From Undaria pinnatifida (lineage: Eukaryota; Sar; Phaeophyceae; Laminariales; Alariaceae): a stretch of 64,000 bases of DNA. The translations under genes and the position numbers were made by a program. Shown here piece by piece: positions 34,881-45,793 of the stretch (position 1 is the first letter of the stretch; every line of letters starts with the position of its first letter). Below the pieces are notes generated by a model. The model saw nothing but the letters and a program-made list of their open reading frames with translations. It searched no databases and was not told the DNA's origin. Where the stretch lies: positions 6,789,919-6,853,918 of the forward strand of contig JABAKD010000016.1 in assembly GCA_012845835.1 (NCBI GenBank), in the 5' to 3' direction.

Positions 34881-34989
34881 CACCTGCCACACGTCGCTGC
34901 AACATGGACAGCTTCGGTGTTTGACTGTTTTCGAGCCCCTTATGGGTGGCTCTCGTTTTTCTTCCCACGTTTTTGACGTTGTTGAGGAC

Positions 34990-36880
34990 ATTTCGTAGCC
35001 TCACACAAGGTAGAGGTGTGTGTGGGAGTGTGTGCTAGAGGGGCTGCACCTTTGATTCATGTTCTAGAGTAGTAGTGTTGGTAGTAGCTCGTTGAACCAC
35101 TATTTCCCCGACTCTTACATAATTCTGCATGACACACGGCTCACTAGGGTGGGCTAGTGATACGGTATAGCCCTAGAAGATCTGCATGGGTCCCGGATTA
35201 GGACTAGGGGAAATAATGGCATACTTATTGTAAGGCCTACCCGCACAAGGGAACAGGGAGGAGTGTAGGATTTATCAATCTTGCTTCTTCTCTATTTCTT
35301 GGTGTTGCAGGAAAACAGCGGGAAACGACAACCGCTTTGGTCACACTCCACGACATACTGAGCACAACCAACACTTAGCAGTATTTCGCTTGGGGTGGTC
35401 GTGGAGGGACGGTCGTGCATCGTGATCAGCTGGTCTGGACTCCCTTTCTCTGCTACCACTTCTGTCTGTTGTCCGCCAGACCTCCCCCGTCCTCCCCCCC
35501 CCCGCCCCATTCCAGCCCCCCTCCCCCCTCCAGCCCGCCCGCCCCGCTCCCGCCTGCCCCCTCCAGTCCCCCCGCCCCCCTCCCACCCCCCCCCCCCAAG
35601 ACCTTGATAGTAGCTGCTAGTGGAAAACAGGGAACATCTATCTTCTGCTGGTTCGGAGAAAGTGAGAACATTAGGTAGAGTGGATAGACTTTAAATTTGA
35701 CTTAGATACAAAATGGAGGTAGATTGTACTATTAATACGTAAACAGGTGTCCATTGTTGTATTTCCTGTGTTTTGTTTCCCTTGTTTTTGTTCTTCTCTC
35801 AGAGGATGTCTGCGGGGGATCGAGACGTTGAAGTTCATAGGATATATATAAATGGTAGTGACATGCCGCTGCACATATAAGTAGCCGGATGGCAGATGGC
35901 AAACATTTGACAAGCGTAAAGTGAAACTTACCGGGTGTTATGTTTCTGACTGCTGTATGCACGATCATACAGCAGTTGCAGCTTTCTGTGCTTACAGCTT
36001 GGACTAGTGTCGACTAGTAGCTTCGACAAAACGGCTGGTAGTGCACCCAAGCTGACGTCTACGCCGTGGGCCCAACAGCAAAGTCGTACAACACGACCAC
36101 CAGATGATGAAACACGACTACAATCGGTTGCTATCTACAGTCGCGATCCCTCGTCAGTGCGGCACCTTGCCAGACGACAATACCCGTACTAAAGCGGGAT
36201 CCCGCACCATAACGGGATAGTGCGATACGATGCAACAGGACGATAGCGTGACAAGCGATTTTCACCGCAATAAACTGGGACCCCGCACTAAAGGGTACTG
36301 CATCGCCCGCCCGCACTATCGCGGTACCGCGACTGTATTTCGCGCGTACAACCTGGCATATATTTCCTGGTAAATATCGATAGATCCACAAGCATTATTA
36401 CTGCATTTCTTTTCCGACGTGCAGGGCATTACTCGTTCTGAACGCAAGAAAAATCCATTGAGACAACCAGACACGGCAGTAGTGCACCGAATGCCACCAC
36501 TCTCACCCAATCCGTTCATCCATTCTCACTTAGTTCCTTCTCTTTTCCTGCGTGTACCGCCTCCCTTTTCTATCGCTAATTATTGCCCCTTAGGGTTAGC
36601 CATTGTTCGATCAATTCGCCGCGTGTCCTACTCCGCATCCACACGCCACCCCCACGCCATGAGTAGCGGCCCTCCACCCTCTTACCTTTTCTCCATGGTG
36701 GCCTGGCGTTTTCGCTGAACGAGCTTGTATGGGCGCACCCGACCCGAGATCGCGACCTGGGTGGTCCCCGAGATTGACTGAAAAATGTGCTCCTTACACA
36801 CATCGTTTCCGGGCAAGGACCCCCGTCCGTTCCTCCGACGATACTCGCCGCCAGCTGGCCCATGATGTCGCTCGCTTCCT
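34990..36880. other. Stretch without a supported gene, with a C-rich tract
   Basis: 35479-35600 is a polypyrimidine, C-dominated tract. 36185-36330 repeats CCCGCAC(C/T)A...CGGGAT words (about 36192, 36280, 36310). No gene model. Confidence 0.35.
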
Positions 36881-36884
36881 TTCC

Positions 36885-37975
36885 GAGACGTCCAGGCGTT
36901 GATGGAAGCTTAACCTAACCCTACGAGACGTCCAAACGATTTACAGGCATTGGTTGAAGCCTGTTTGACGTTGACCATATCATCATCATCGAAAGTTTGT
37001 TTTTTTGTTTGGGTGGTTGACAGTTGTACTGTAGTTGACACCCTTCTTTTGGTAATTTGCCCAAAAGGGAGAGCGCCTTAGCCGCACCCCCTGTGAAGAT
37101 GTCGAGACACCTTTAGCGAGATCGACGTTTATGTATAGGTCGATAGGCATTGACGCTTGTTTGATGTTAATCATGGCATAATCGCCGAAGAGTTGTTGTT
37201 GTTGGTTGGTAAGAGTTGACACCGTTTTTCTGGAATTTGGGAGAGAGCAGAGAGCCTTCTTACTCGTGGCCCCTGTTGGGACACCTCGATGAGCTAGCTG
37301 AATGCTTCCCTGTCCGGGGCGGCCAAAAACGTTTCCAGGTGTTGAATCTTGTTTGTTGTTGACCGTTGATTGCATCATCATCGAAAGGTAGTTTTGGTTG
37401 ACGGTGGACAGCTGACATGGCGCCTCTTTTCTGTAATTGCGAGAGAGAAAATCGCCTTACACGCAATCCCTGTCGAGACAAGAAACCTCGATGAGTTCAC
37501 TGCCTTCCTTTCCCGGGCGCCAAAAAAAGCGAAAAAGGGGTTGAAGCTGTTTTGCTGATGACCATTGATTGCATCATCATCCAAAGCGTTCGTTTTTTGG
37601 TTGATGGTTGATATTTGACTCCCTTAATCTGCAATTGCGAGAGAAGAGATGGCGTTATTCGCAACCCCTGTCGAAACACCTCGACGAGCTCGCTGCCTTC
37701 ATTTCCTGGGCGCGCAAGCAAAGCTCTCCAGGCGTTGAAGCTTGTTTGCCTGTTGCTGCTGACCATTCATTGCATCAAAATCGAAAGTGATTTTGGTTGA
37801 CGAATGACAGTTGACCCTCTTTTTCTGCAATAACAGAGAGACGGGAGATCGCGTTACTCGCGGCAGCTGCCGAGACGTCGAGACACCTCTACTAGCAAGA
37901 TCGGCATTTACAAGTCTGGGCACTGAAGCTTGTTTGTTGTTGACCACTGCATCCCCGAAAACCATCATTAATTGG
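36885..37975 (+). repeat. 195-bp satellite array, about six units
   Basis: GTTGACCATTGATTGCATCATC-like anchors fall at 36973, 37166, 37362, 37559, 37759 and 37942 (spacings 193, 196, 197, 200, 183). Each unit also has GGTTGACAGTTGAC, CTGCAATTGCGAGAGA and CCTGTCGAGACACCTCGA. The frames across it are repeat-derived. A further partial unit at about 38188-38230 resumes after an inserted repeat H. Confidence 0.85.
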
Positions 37976-37980
37976 TTGAC

Positions 37981-38187
37981 ACCCTGTACCCGGTACACTA
38001 GCACTTCACTTGCATTACCTTGATTAATTGCGGTTGTTGTGGGTTTCTCTGCCTCACAGTCTGTGACCACGTCACTTGCATCTCTCTAGGATGAAGAATC
38101 AGTCACGGACACTAGGTGTACTGGTGTCGTTGGGTAGAAACAACGGTTTAATGTGAAGGCAACACACACCCTATCTCTTAGTAGTTA
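37981..38187 (+). mobile_element. Dispersed repeat H inserted in the 195-bp satellite
   Basis: Matches 51885-52050 (ACCCGGTAC(A/G)CTAGCA, CCTTGATTAATTGCG, GATGAAGAATCAG, GTGTACTG(G/A)TGTCGTTGGGTAG) and, in part, 95-195. Satellite sequence is broken at about 37980 and resumes at about 38188 with GAGAGGATGGCG. Confidence 0.55.
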
Positions 38188-38883
38188 CGGGAGAGGATGG
38201 CGCGTTATTCGCAATCCGTGTCGAGACACCTGCCCAGAGCAAGAAGATCGAAATTGACGACCGCCTTGTAACCTAGGATTTTTCCTGGAATTAAGCTACC
38301 GCCGTCACGCCCTCGAATAACACGACTTGATACTGCTGTGAGGGTAGTATGTCATACTGTACAGCCAAGGGTGCACAAAAAAAAAAGAATCGACGCAGCA
38401 GTAGTTCGTGACCTCTCTGAAGCGAGCATACATAGTACGTCCAAGTGGAAAGCTTCCTTATATATCAACGTCTCTTTACCAGATTTGGCATATGTGGCAC
38501 TTTGGGAGTACACAACTCGTTATATAGAATTGCTTGTGGCGTTTTGCAAGCGGGAGACAGTCTACAGTCGCCATTTAAGGGACCTTGGGTTCCTTATTGA
38601 ATGTTGCATCCAACTTGAGGGACCTGGTTCCTTAAAATTAATATATAACTCGGACCTGGCCCCTTAAAGTAGGAAAACACGGTGCGCAGGAACTTGAGGT
38701 TCTTTCTATACTGTTTTTTTTTATCGCGGGGTTCCTCAGAAGTAGCTACCTACTACACACAGTAGTAGTAATAGGAGAAGCGATAATGCCTGCCAAGCAC
38801 CTAGCATGATGAGAGCACACGCGGTCCCTTGTGAGGCAACCGTCGACTATCATGATACATGTGGGCTACAATAGTATGACACG

Positions 38884-39250
38884 TCCCGGTGGTCTCGTGG
38901 TTACCCTCGAGAGCTACTACTAGAAAGAGTTGGTTCTGGAGTTCTAATCCCATGTGGGTCGGAATTTTGTTTTTATTTGCTTAAAGTTTAAAATCAAAGG
39001 AATCCACTGCTGAAAGCGCTTTGCAGCGTGGGCAGGCGCAGTAACACCGCTGCGAGTCGACGAGGGAAGAACGGGCTGCAGTCTTCTCGCGATATAATGA
39101 AAGGCGCGTACCGTAGTGGGGACGGGGGAGAAGAGTCAGCTTAGTGGCCCCGGATCTGAGCTACGTCTAGGGAGGGAGAAGGAGAAAGAAAGAGCCAGTG
39201 CGAAGACACTATTCATACTAGATGGGGGATGAAAAAAAAAAAAAAAAAAA
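38884..39250 (+). mobile_element. tRNA-derived SINE, family A, copy 2 (full length)
   Basis: Head CCCGGTGGTCTCGTGG, B-box-like GGAGTTCTAATCCC, core TCTCGCGATATAATGAAAGG, tail block GGCCCCGGATCTGAG and an 18-bp poly-A end. Flanking duplications were not identified. Confidence 0.7.
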
Positions 39251-39396
39251 TTATCCCAGCAGCCCATAGCCTGTCGAGCAGAAGAAGACTAATCACGATC
39301 GATCGCCCTGTGACCCTAGGAATGTTCCTGGAACGAAGCTACATCGGTAAACGTGGACGACTTGATACTTGATACTGTCGTGTTTGAGGGCACATA

Positions 39397-39737
39397 ATTA
39401 CGGGTGACGGGAGCCCCTATTTGCATGACGGGCCTGCAACGAATTCTTGCAGGACGTTTTGGAACACTTTTGTCCCAGGTACCTGCACAGACCCCACCCA
39501 ACCCCAACCCTAACCCTAACCCTAACCCTAACCCCAACCCCAACCCGACCCCTGACCGTTTGACCGGTACGTGGGGCTAAAAGTGCCCTCGCGCGGCTTC
39601 GCCGCGCGTTCGGCAGGCGTTCGCCAAAAAAAAAACGCGGGCAATAAAAAGCGGCAGGTGGCCAATCAGAGGCACGTCCTGCAAGAATTCGTTGCAGGCC
39701 CATCCTGCAAATAGGGTTTCTCGTGACTGACTGTAAT
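39397..39737. mobile_element. 341-bp inverted-repeat element carrying telomeric repeats
   Basis: Terminal inverted repeats of about 60 bp share CCTGCAACGAATTCTTGCAG and CCTATTTGCA and start ATTAC. ATA flanks both ends (39394-39396, 39738-39740), a TA or 3-bp target duplication. The centre holds CCCTAA-type repeats (39493-39545) and a GCGCGGCTTCGCCGCGC hairpin. No coding. Confidence 0.65.
39493..39548 (+). repeat. Interstitial telomere-like repeat, (CCCTAA)n and (CCCCAA)n
   Basis: Four perfect CCCTAA units are flanked by CCCCAA units. They sit inside an inverted-repeat element rather than at a chromosome end. Confidence 0.85.
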
Positions 39738-40012
39738 ATACCATAATAATAGGAGAAGCGATAACGCCTGCCAGGTACGACGAATAAACACGCGGTCGCA
39801 GTCGAGGCACCTGTCGAAATATGGGCTACGGGCTTACAGCAATATTGTCGTAGAGCGCACTGCGTGTCGAGAAGAAGGTTGGTCACGATGATCGCCCTGT
39901 GACCCTAGGAAAGTTCTTGGAATGGAGCTAACGTTACGTCCTCATACGACTTGTGTTTGTGTGATCATGTACGCATGTTTGTGTGATCATGTATGCATGT
40001 ATGTGATGATCA

Positions 40013-40355
40013 TTTTGAACTTTTACTTCCCACCTCATCAACTCGTGAGAGGCTTTCACCCCCAGCGACGTTCTGGACAATACGCTGTGGTCACAGGGGG
40101 CTGGTCACAGGTGCCCTCCCTTCCGTCTCTCCCCCGGTACGTGCCTTCATTTTTCATCGCACGTAAATTTGGTTCAGCATTCCATTGCTTTTTTTGTCGA
40201 TTTGCATTGAATTTCGCCAACTTGCGCTCTTCCCGCATTACTTTCGGCCTGTCAGTTTCGCAAAGACAAAGAAAGGCCCTTGCGAGATTCGATTTCACGA
40301 CAACCTCGATCCCATAAGCACGCGGCTTAATATTGAACCATCGGGGAGGACGTCG
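40013..40355 (-). mobile_element. tRNA-derived SINE, family C, copy 2
   Basis: The minus strand reads CCTCCCCGATGGTTCAATATT, then GAAATCGAATCTCG (B-box-like), AATGCTGAACC, GTACCGGGGGAGAGA and a CTGTGACC...CCAGAACG tail region. It aligns with 29535-29839 through most of its length. Confidence 0.6.
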
Positions 40356-41334
40356 TTGGTATTGATACTGATACTGCTGAAAGCACACGCAGAAACCAAA
40401 TTACTGCCCCAAGCAAGCTGGGCTTCTTATTTCGGAGCGAGCGCGTTTTACGCTAATTTCTCAGTATAATGCAAAATGGCTCCCGGGTTCTCATAATCCT
40501 GTAAATACATATGATAGCCGCCTGGCGTGCTTTCTTGTTGCCCTGCCGTTTCTTAACATTATTAATGATTGGGTGTCGTTTTCCGACCGGCAAACACACA
40601 CGTGGTCGCCTTGCTTGTCAGATTTGATTGATGAGCCGGAAGTGAAGATTGGCTTTTCACTTTGGATTAATATAGCTCATCAAGCTCATCAAGCGTTGTT
40701 GGTTTCGAGCCGACAGAAAATACGTGGGGATGGGTGGGTCGGATGAATAATAGTTGGCAGAGAGTCTCATATATCTTTTGTTTTTTCTTTTTTTTAGTAT
40801 ATCTTTTGATCAAAATCCTTTTTGGTCGATCTCGCAGCTGAATGAGGTGTAATTTTTCTTGTTTTTTTTTAATACATATATGTAGGAGAGGTGCTACGTA
40901 CTGCTGTACAGAAGAAGGACGTTCGATTTGCAGGAACGGCATCCATCTACGCTGCATTTTGGGAGGGCAAAGCTAATAATAACGATAATAAGATGAAAAA
41001 ATGAAAATGAAAGCTTACTTAGTTATTTATGAGGGCGGCGATAAGGTACGCCCGGCGTACATTATGGTCTCTATTCGCTAGCTATTATTATTCTGGGTGG
41101 ATTGGTACCGTCTTCCTTGTGCTAAGTCGCTGGGTTCTGCATCTGCTTTGTATGTGGATACCTTGAGGGGCTGCCAGGCCGCCAGGGGGAGGGAGGGAGA
41201 AGCCGGACGACTGTGGCCAATGACCTGGGGATGGAACATTGATGAGGAATGCTGTATGTAGCATAGATTGTAGTAGCAAAAAATGAAAATATATGTGGGG
41301 AAGGGAAATAGGGAAATGGTTGACAGAGAATCAT
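40356..41334. other. Gene-free stretch
   Basis: T-rich runs at 40775-40880. No supported gene. Confidence 0.3.
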
Positions 41335-41450
41335 GTTGCTGTTGTTGTTGTTCTCACATTAACTCGCATAATCAAGTCCGTGGTCACAGGACAGGCTCCA
41401 GTCACTCTGGAGCTGAGGAATAACCCAGGGAAAAACACAAACAACCCAAG
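41335..41450 (-). repeat. Dispersed repeat M, copy 1
   Basis: Inverse match to 47240-47352 (TTAACTCGCATAATCAAGTCCGTGGTCACAG and ACTCTGGAGCT...GGGAAAAACACAAAC). The 47-kb copy interrupts a fold-back arm, showing that the repeat is mobile. Confidence 0.6.
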
Positions 41451-42281
41451 GTGGTACACGCGCATATATGTATCACAGCTGACGCAATTTATGCCTCCAC
41501 CAGAAACATGTAAAAGTGAAATCGGGAGTCAGTCTACGATGTCATGTGCCAGGTCCATACCGGTGCATAGATAGGTCTCATTACTCACGCCTGGAGAAAC
41601 CGACTAAACCGCATATATATGTAGGAAGGACGGATACCATATTATTATTTTTTTACTCCTCCTATCTACAACTTATACTGGTTTTTTACGGAATGATACA
41701 AGTGTTCGATGTACCACGAGGTCGGAACGGATTGTACGCTACAGATAGTAGTGCAGTAATACACATTTTACTTTTCTAACCGTTTTACCCCAGTGATGTC
41801 ATTAACGGGTGCACTTCGACCGGTATTTCCCATGGGTTAGGCATGTGTTAGGGTTAGGGTTGATTAGCGTGGTTGGAAAAACACAATGATATATATATAT
41901 ATATATATATATGTAAGATATGTACTAGAAGAAGAGGTGGTGCTGGAAAAGGCTGTCGGATTACGGCAGCTAAAACTTACTATTCATCAATTACGCGTTT
42001 TTCGGCAAAATCAGAAAAAAAACGATGCTTACGCGTAATAACGGCAAAAACGGGGGACGTTTAAGAGGCGTCCCCGCTGGGATTGAAGAGCACGTTAAAA
42101 ACTGCTGTGCAGATCTCTGTTTTTTTTGTTTTTTTTGGCAATTTATCTGAATTGATAACCTATTATTTTATTTCGTGCTGTCGCACGTTGCACCTATCGT
42201 GTGCACACCGCAACGTCGTGCCCCCTCTTCTTGAGGAAATGAGTCGCCTGCCGAGCGAGGGTTAGCTGACGTCTTGTCGGC
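41451..42281. other. Gene-free stretch with an (AT)n run
   Basis: (AT)n at 41889-41912 and short TTAGGGTTAGGG at about 41846. No gene model. Confidence 0.35.
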
Positions 42282-42482
42282 ATGATGACTTGCAAGTGCC
42301 ACGCCAGAGGTGGTACTCGCGCCCGGTTGGCCAGACGGAATTTCGATGTCCATGGGGTTCGAATTTCTCGTGGACGCCTGACTGAGTGCTTAGACCTCTT
42401 TGTGATCCAAGATGCCATCGCCATGGTCGAAGCAGGTCTTAGGGTCACAGCCCAACCAACCAAGCTCAAAGTACAAATGTGA
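42282..42482 (+). CDS. Small coding-like open frame, unknown
   Basis: 66 codons beginning MMTCKCHARGG and ending in a stop after AQPTKLKVQM, with GC-rich, coding-like composition. The minus strand is also open over most of it. No splice partners or domain recognised; it may be an exon or a remnant. Confidence 0.15.
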   Translation: MMTCKCHARGGTRARLARRNFDVHGVRISRGRLTECLDLFVIQDAIAMVEAGLRVTAQPTKLKVQM

Positions 42483-42855
42483 AGGTTAGGGAGAAAAAAT
42501 GCCGAGATTTTTAGAGATTCTTACGGTTTTTATTCATCGGGGATTGGGGGGGTCCCGTGATTCGTCGGCCAAGTCCTATTTCGTACTTACCGCGAAAACG
42601 GCTCGCCGTAAGGACGTAATTCCGTAATCCGACACGTCCGAATCTCACATGGCTCGGAGTATTGAGTTTTTTCGCAAAGAAAGGCAAATGGAATAAACGG
42701 AATAAACTGTGCCGAGAGCGCCTACGTATTAAAAGCAGCGTGGGTAGGCGTATACTATACTAAGTCTTACGCGAGTCGGCGAGGGAAGAAAAGGGATGAA
42801 GTCTTCTCGCGATAAAAACGAAGGCACGTACCGTATACTAGGGAGGGGGGAGAAG

Positions 42856-43707
42856 TGTAACGGACTGCCCTCCGTAGAGGCATAGGTTACAGATTCGACG
42901 TGAAACCATGTCATGGTTGAGGTGAAACCACGTGATATTAGATGTCACATTCACGTCAAGGCCATCATAGATGGGCGATAATGTAGGTGACGATGATGGG
43001 ACAAGCAGGACGCCCTTCATCTCACTACCCTGCTCTACCCTGCTCTACCATGCACTACCCTACTTAGTCCTATTATGTCTGTCTTTTAGTAGTCTCTGTG
43101 GGGACATAACGCATAAGCTTTGAGCCTAGCCAGCAAGTCTTTTATGGAGAGCCAATAAAGACACCGGAACCCATGAGGGGCACGTGTTAAATTACGCTTC
43201 CCAACACCGACCAACCAAGTGTTATAAGGCTTAGTTTGGGTAAGCTATTGGTTAACCTTTTGCAAGTGGTCAAACGGACTAATACCCCATTAATACATTA
43301 ACACAAGCATCTCCCACTCGGAGTACTGTCACAATTGGCGTCGTCGACATACCATGGGTTTTTTGGGTCGTGGGTTCAACTCCCACATCCATAATAATAA
43401 ACTTTTTTAGAGTTTCCCCATGTCGAACTTGAAAAATACTCTCCCCCGTATACCCAGGAAATGAAACGGCTTGGATAATTGACAGGTCCGCCCGTATATC
43501 TGGCCGACCTGCTATCCCGCCGTTTCAGGGGGAAGAATGTTATAAGTTATAAGGCTTAGGTTGGGTAAGCTATTGGTTAACCTTTTGCAAGTGGTCAAAC
43601 GGACGAATACCCCATTAATACCTTAACACAAGCATCTCCCACTCGGAGTACTGTCACAATTGGCGTCGTCGGCAGGACAAGTCAAGGCAAAGAAGCGGCA
43701 CCTTGAC
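42856..43707 (+). mobile_element. Composite LTR insertion (family E LTR with nested TRIM-like repeat)
   Basis: It begins TGTAACGGACTGCCCTCCG and ends ...CACCTTGAC(A). 42856-43217 matches the inverse of 53360-53722, a family E LTR. At 43220 it passes into the TGTTATAAGG element. Both LTR types finish in CTCGGAGTAC(T/G)GTCACA, followed by the ATTGGCGTCGTCG primer-like site. The words GTGAAACCATGTCATGG and GTGAAACCACGTGAT and a CACTACCCTGCTCTACC array lie inside. Confidence 0.55.
43220..43658 (+). mobile_element. Miniature LTR-like (TRIM-like) element, copy 2
   Basis: LTR 1 is 43220-43333 (114 bp, TG...CA), the internal part 43334-43537 (204 bp, same length as at 5.8 kb) and LTR 2 43538-43658 (121 bp). 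LTR 2 differs mainly by a 7-bp tandem duplication (TTATAAG) near its start. A purine tract AGGGGGAAGAA precedes LTR 2. The internal part keeps GTGGGTTCAACTCCCAC, a tRNA T-arm. Confidence 0.65.
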
Positions 43708-43775
43708 AGAAGAGCCTGCGTAGTGACCCCGGATCTGAGTTACGTCTAGGGAGGGTGAAGGAGAAATAAAAAAAT

Positions 43776-44156
43776 ACACAGCAGCAGTAGTAGTAGTAGA
43801 AGGGATAGACATTAAACCAAAAAGAAATCAGATGGCAAAAATGAAAATAATAACAAAAATACACTCTGTAACGTAGCATGCTCGTAACAAAATAAGAAAC
43901 CTTTTGGGGACATCATAATATACACATGCAGAAAACGTCTCCATCAAAATGTCCCTTCCTTACATTCACCATCAGGCAGACTTGTATCATCATAATAAAA
44001 TAGTAGTGTGCACGTACTAATAATACAAGTGAGTGCTACTACTGTATTGCTGCTATAATAAGTATTATTTGTTCATTAAGTAAACACAGCACTTTGTTCG
44101 ACTTGTTGTCAAACAGATTTTTTATGCCCAACTTGTGAGAACCTTGCTTTTTTATT
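43776..44156. other. AT-rich gene-free stretch
   Basis: Short AGTAGTAGT run at about 43786; nothing else supported. Confidence 0.3.
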
Positions 44157-44429
44157 ATGATTGCGAGCTGGGCACCTTCCTGTTCATCGCTTTGTCGAAA
44201 AATGCGATTATTAATTGAAACTTTCAAAAGGCTAAAACGCCTTCAACAGCGAACGCGTGAAATTCCAAAGTTAAAGCTCTTGTTATATGGCAAAAACCCT
44301 ACTTCCGAGAACGTTCCATCTTCCGATAGCATTGACCCCCTTTCCTCTGGTCTCTCGGAAAGGGACCAGGCAACGCCAGAAAAAAACAATGAAAACATTT
44401 TTTTGCCTATATTTTCGGCCAATCAATAA
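44157..44429 (+). CDS. Small coding-like open frame, unknown
   Basis: 90 codons with a basic amphipathic middle (FKRLKRLQQRTREIPKLK) and a Ser/Pro/Glu-rich end. No recognisable domain, promoter or splice partner. Chance open frame is the alternative. Confidence 0.15.
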   Translation: MIASWAPSCSSLCRKMRLLIETFKRLKRLQQRTREIPKLKLLLYGKNPTSENVPSSDSIDPLSSGLSERDQATPEKNNENIFLPIFSANQ

Positions 44430-45019
44430 CAATAATAATAATAGCAGAATACGTATGTATATGTATAATCATTATTTTTTCTTCTCCTTCGGGCGCATCT
44501 CTTCGTGTTCGCACCTTTGTCCCAAACGTCGGGTGGGGTGGGCACAATTCGACCGTCGGGCTCACGTTGCTGGAGGTTTGGGCGCGATCCGTGCAGTGTG
44601 TCGCGCGTGGCAAGTCTTTTAAACTTTTTGGCCTTGGGCACACTTGAGGCAAATCCCCGGGTTTCCGCAACATCCCCGCGGGGATTGGGTTTCTGCATCC
44701 CTTATCCCCGCGTACGCACGTGAAATTTGGATGCAAACCCGGCTTTTCTGCTCTCGTAGAGGGTACACGTTTCGTTCCCTCTTTTTGCACAGAGCACCAC
44801 GCTACGATCCTGCCGCCCAGCAGCAGTCCAGCCCCCTAGCAGCAGCAGCCTGCAACCGTATGCGCGTGTGGCTGCTGTTGTAATAACTAATTCTTTGATC
44901 GGAGCGTGGCATTTGTCATCCCATCATACCCCATTTTCCTGGTGTGCTGCCGCTTCGGACGCATCTCAATTGCATGTCCATAGATCGCGCCAATTTTCGT
45001 CGGTAATATAGGAACATTT

Positions 45020-45403
45020 TTGATAATAATTGGTATACTAACCAATCCTTACATTTACGTCCAAAGAGGAAGTATTTTTCCGTACTACATACCAAAGGGG
45101 TATTATTTTGTGTCGGAGATTTTGCTCACGCCACTGATGACAGGTACCAAACATGAGGACGGCACAACGCTACGTGTACAACCCCACCGCACAGCAGCAG
45201 TAGTGGAATACATCATGTACATGCGCGTGGCGAGTCCTCGTTATGCTGAGGCGAGTTGCTTTCGTCTCCACGAGGGGACGATTTTGAATCGGACGACGAT
45301 CAAAACAATCCAGCGTATTTTACTTGACTACAAAAAGCAAACAGCAGTGGATATAGGCGCTGATGCTCCACGAGAAAGGGCTTCTCTGTCTCAGCGACAA
45401 TAA
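45020..45403 (+). CDS. Open frame of 127 codons, unknown
   Basis: The second half (from about 45150) is coding-like, with HEDGTTLRV, AVVEYIMYMRV, TIKTIQRILLDYKKQ and a charged end. The first half is AT-rich and hydrophobic and looks like intron or intergenic DNA. If real, the exon probably starts near 45140. No family recognised. Confidence 0.2.
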   Translation: MIIIGILTNPYIYVQRGSIFPYYIPKGYYFVSEILLTPLMTGTKHEDGTTLRVQPHRTAAVVEYIMYMRVASPRYAEASCFRLHEGTILNRTTIKTIQRILLDYKKQTAVDIGADAPRERASLSQRQ

Positions 45404-45793
45404 TAGAAGCCCTACAGTTCCTCATTCTGCGCACTCTCTGCGACGAACTGGCGGTGAAGGGGGATGATTGCCCATCCTGGCGTGTATCACTCGTCGTTAA
45501 GTTCAATATCTGACTCAACAAGACACGAAGAGTACCTATTCTGAAATTATTTGCTTATTTCCATACGAAACAACAAGAAACAAAGAAAAACATCAAAACC
45601 ACGATAGAAACACGGCGCACGAAACAACTGGCTGCTGATTTGTTTTTTTGCCGGTTGAAAATCCACCTATTCGTCCTTTTATTTTTACCACGCAAATTTT
45701 ACTGCATAAGAGTCGCCCGTCTTTTTTAGGATGGGACTTTTGGATGTAAAATGTTGTGGTGACAGTATATTTTATTTACTTTTGCTTGATCAT
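45404..45793. other. Gene-free stretch
   Basis: A/T-rich; nothing supported. Confidence 0.3.

Larger units (their letters stand above)
38225..39935 (+). repeat. Segmental tandem duplication interrupted by mobile elements
   Basis: 38765-38880 resembles 39743-39838 (AATAGGAGAAGCGATAA(T/C)GCCTGCCA, CACGCGGTC). 38230-38350, 39255-39395 and 39845-39935 share GACC(C/G)CC(C/T)TGT(G/A)ACC(C)TAGGA and CTTGATACTG. SINE A copy 2 and a telomere-repeat-bearing inverted-repeat element lie inside. Confidence 0.5.
42726..43775 (+). mobile_element. SINE family A copy 3, split by an 852-bp LTR insertion
   Basis: 42726-42855 matches the SINE A body up to GGGGGGAGAAG, and 43708-43775 resumes at AGAAGAGCC...GTGACCCCGGATCTGAG. 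The AGAAG repeated at both junctions (42851-42855, 43708-43712) is the target-site duplication of the insertion 42856-43707. Confidence 0.65.

Noticed and set aside
39493-39548. Telomeric repeats as a sign of a chromosome end
   Set aside because: The tract is short, flanked by unique and repetitive DNA on both sides, and lies within an inverted-repeat element.
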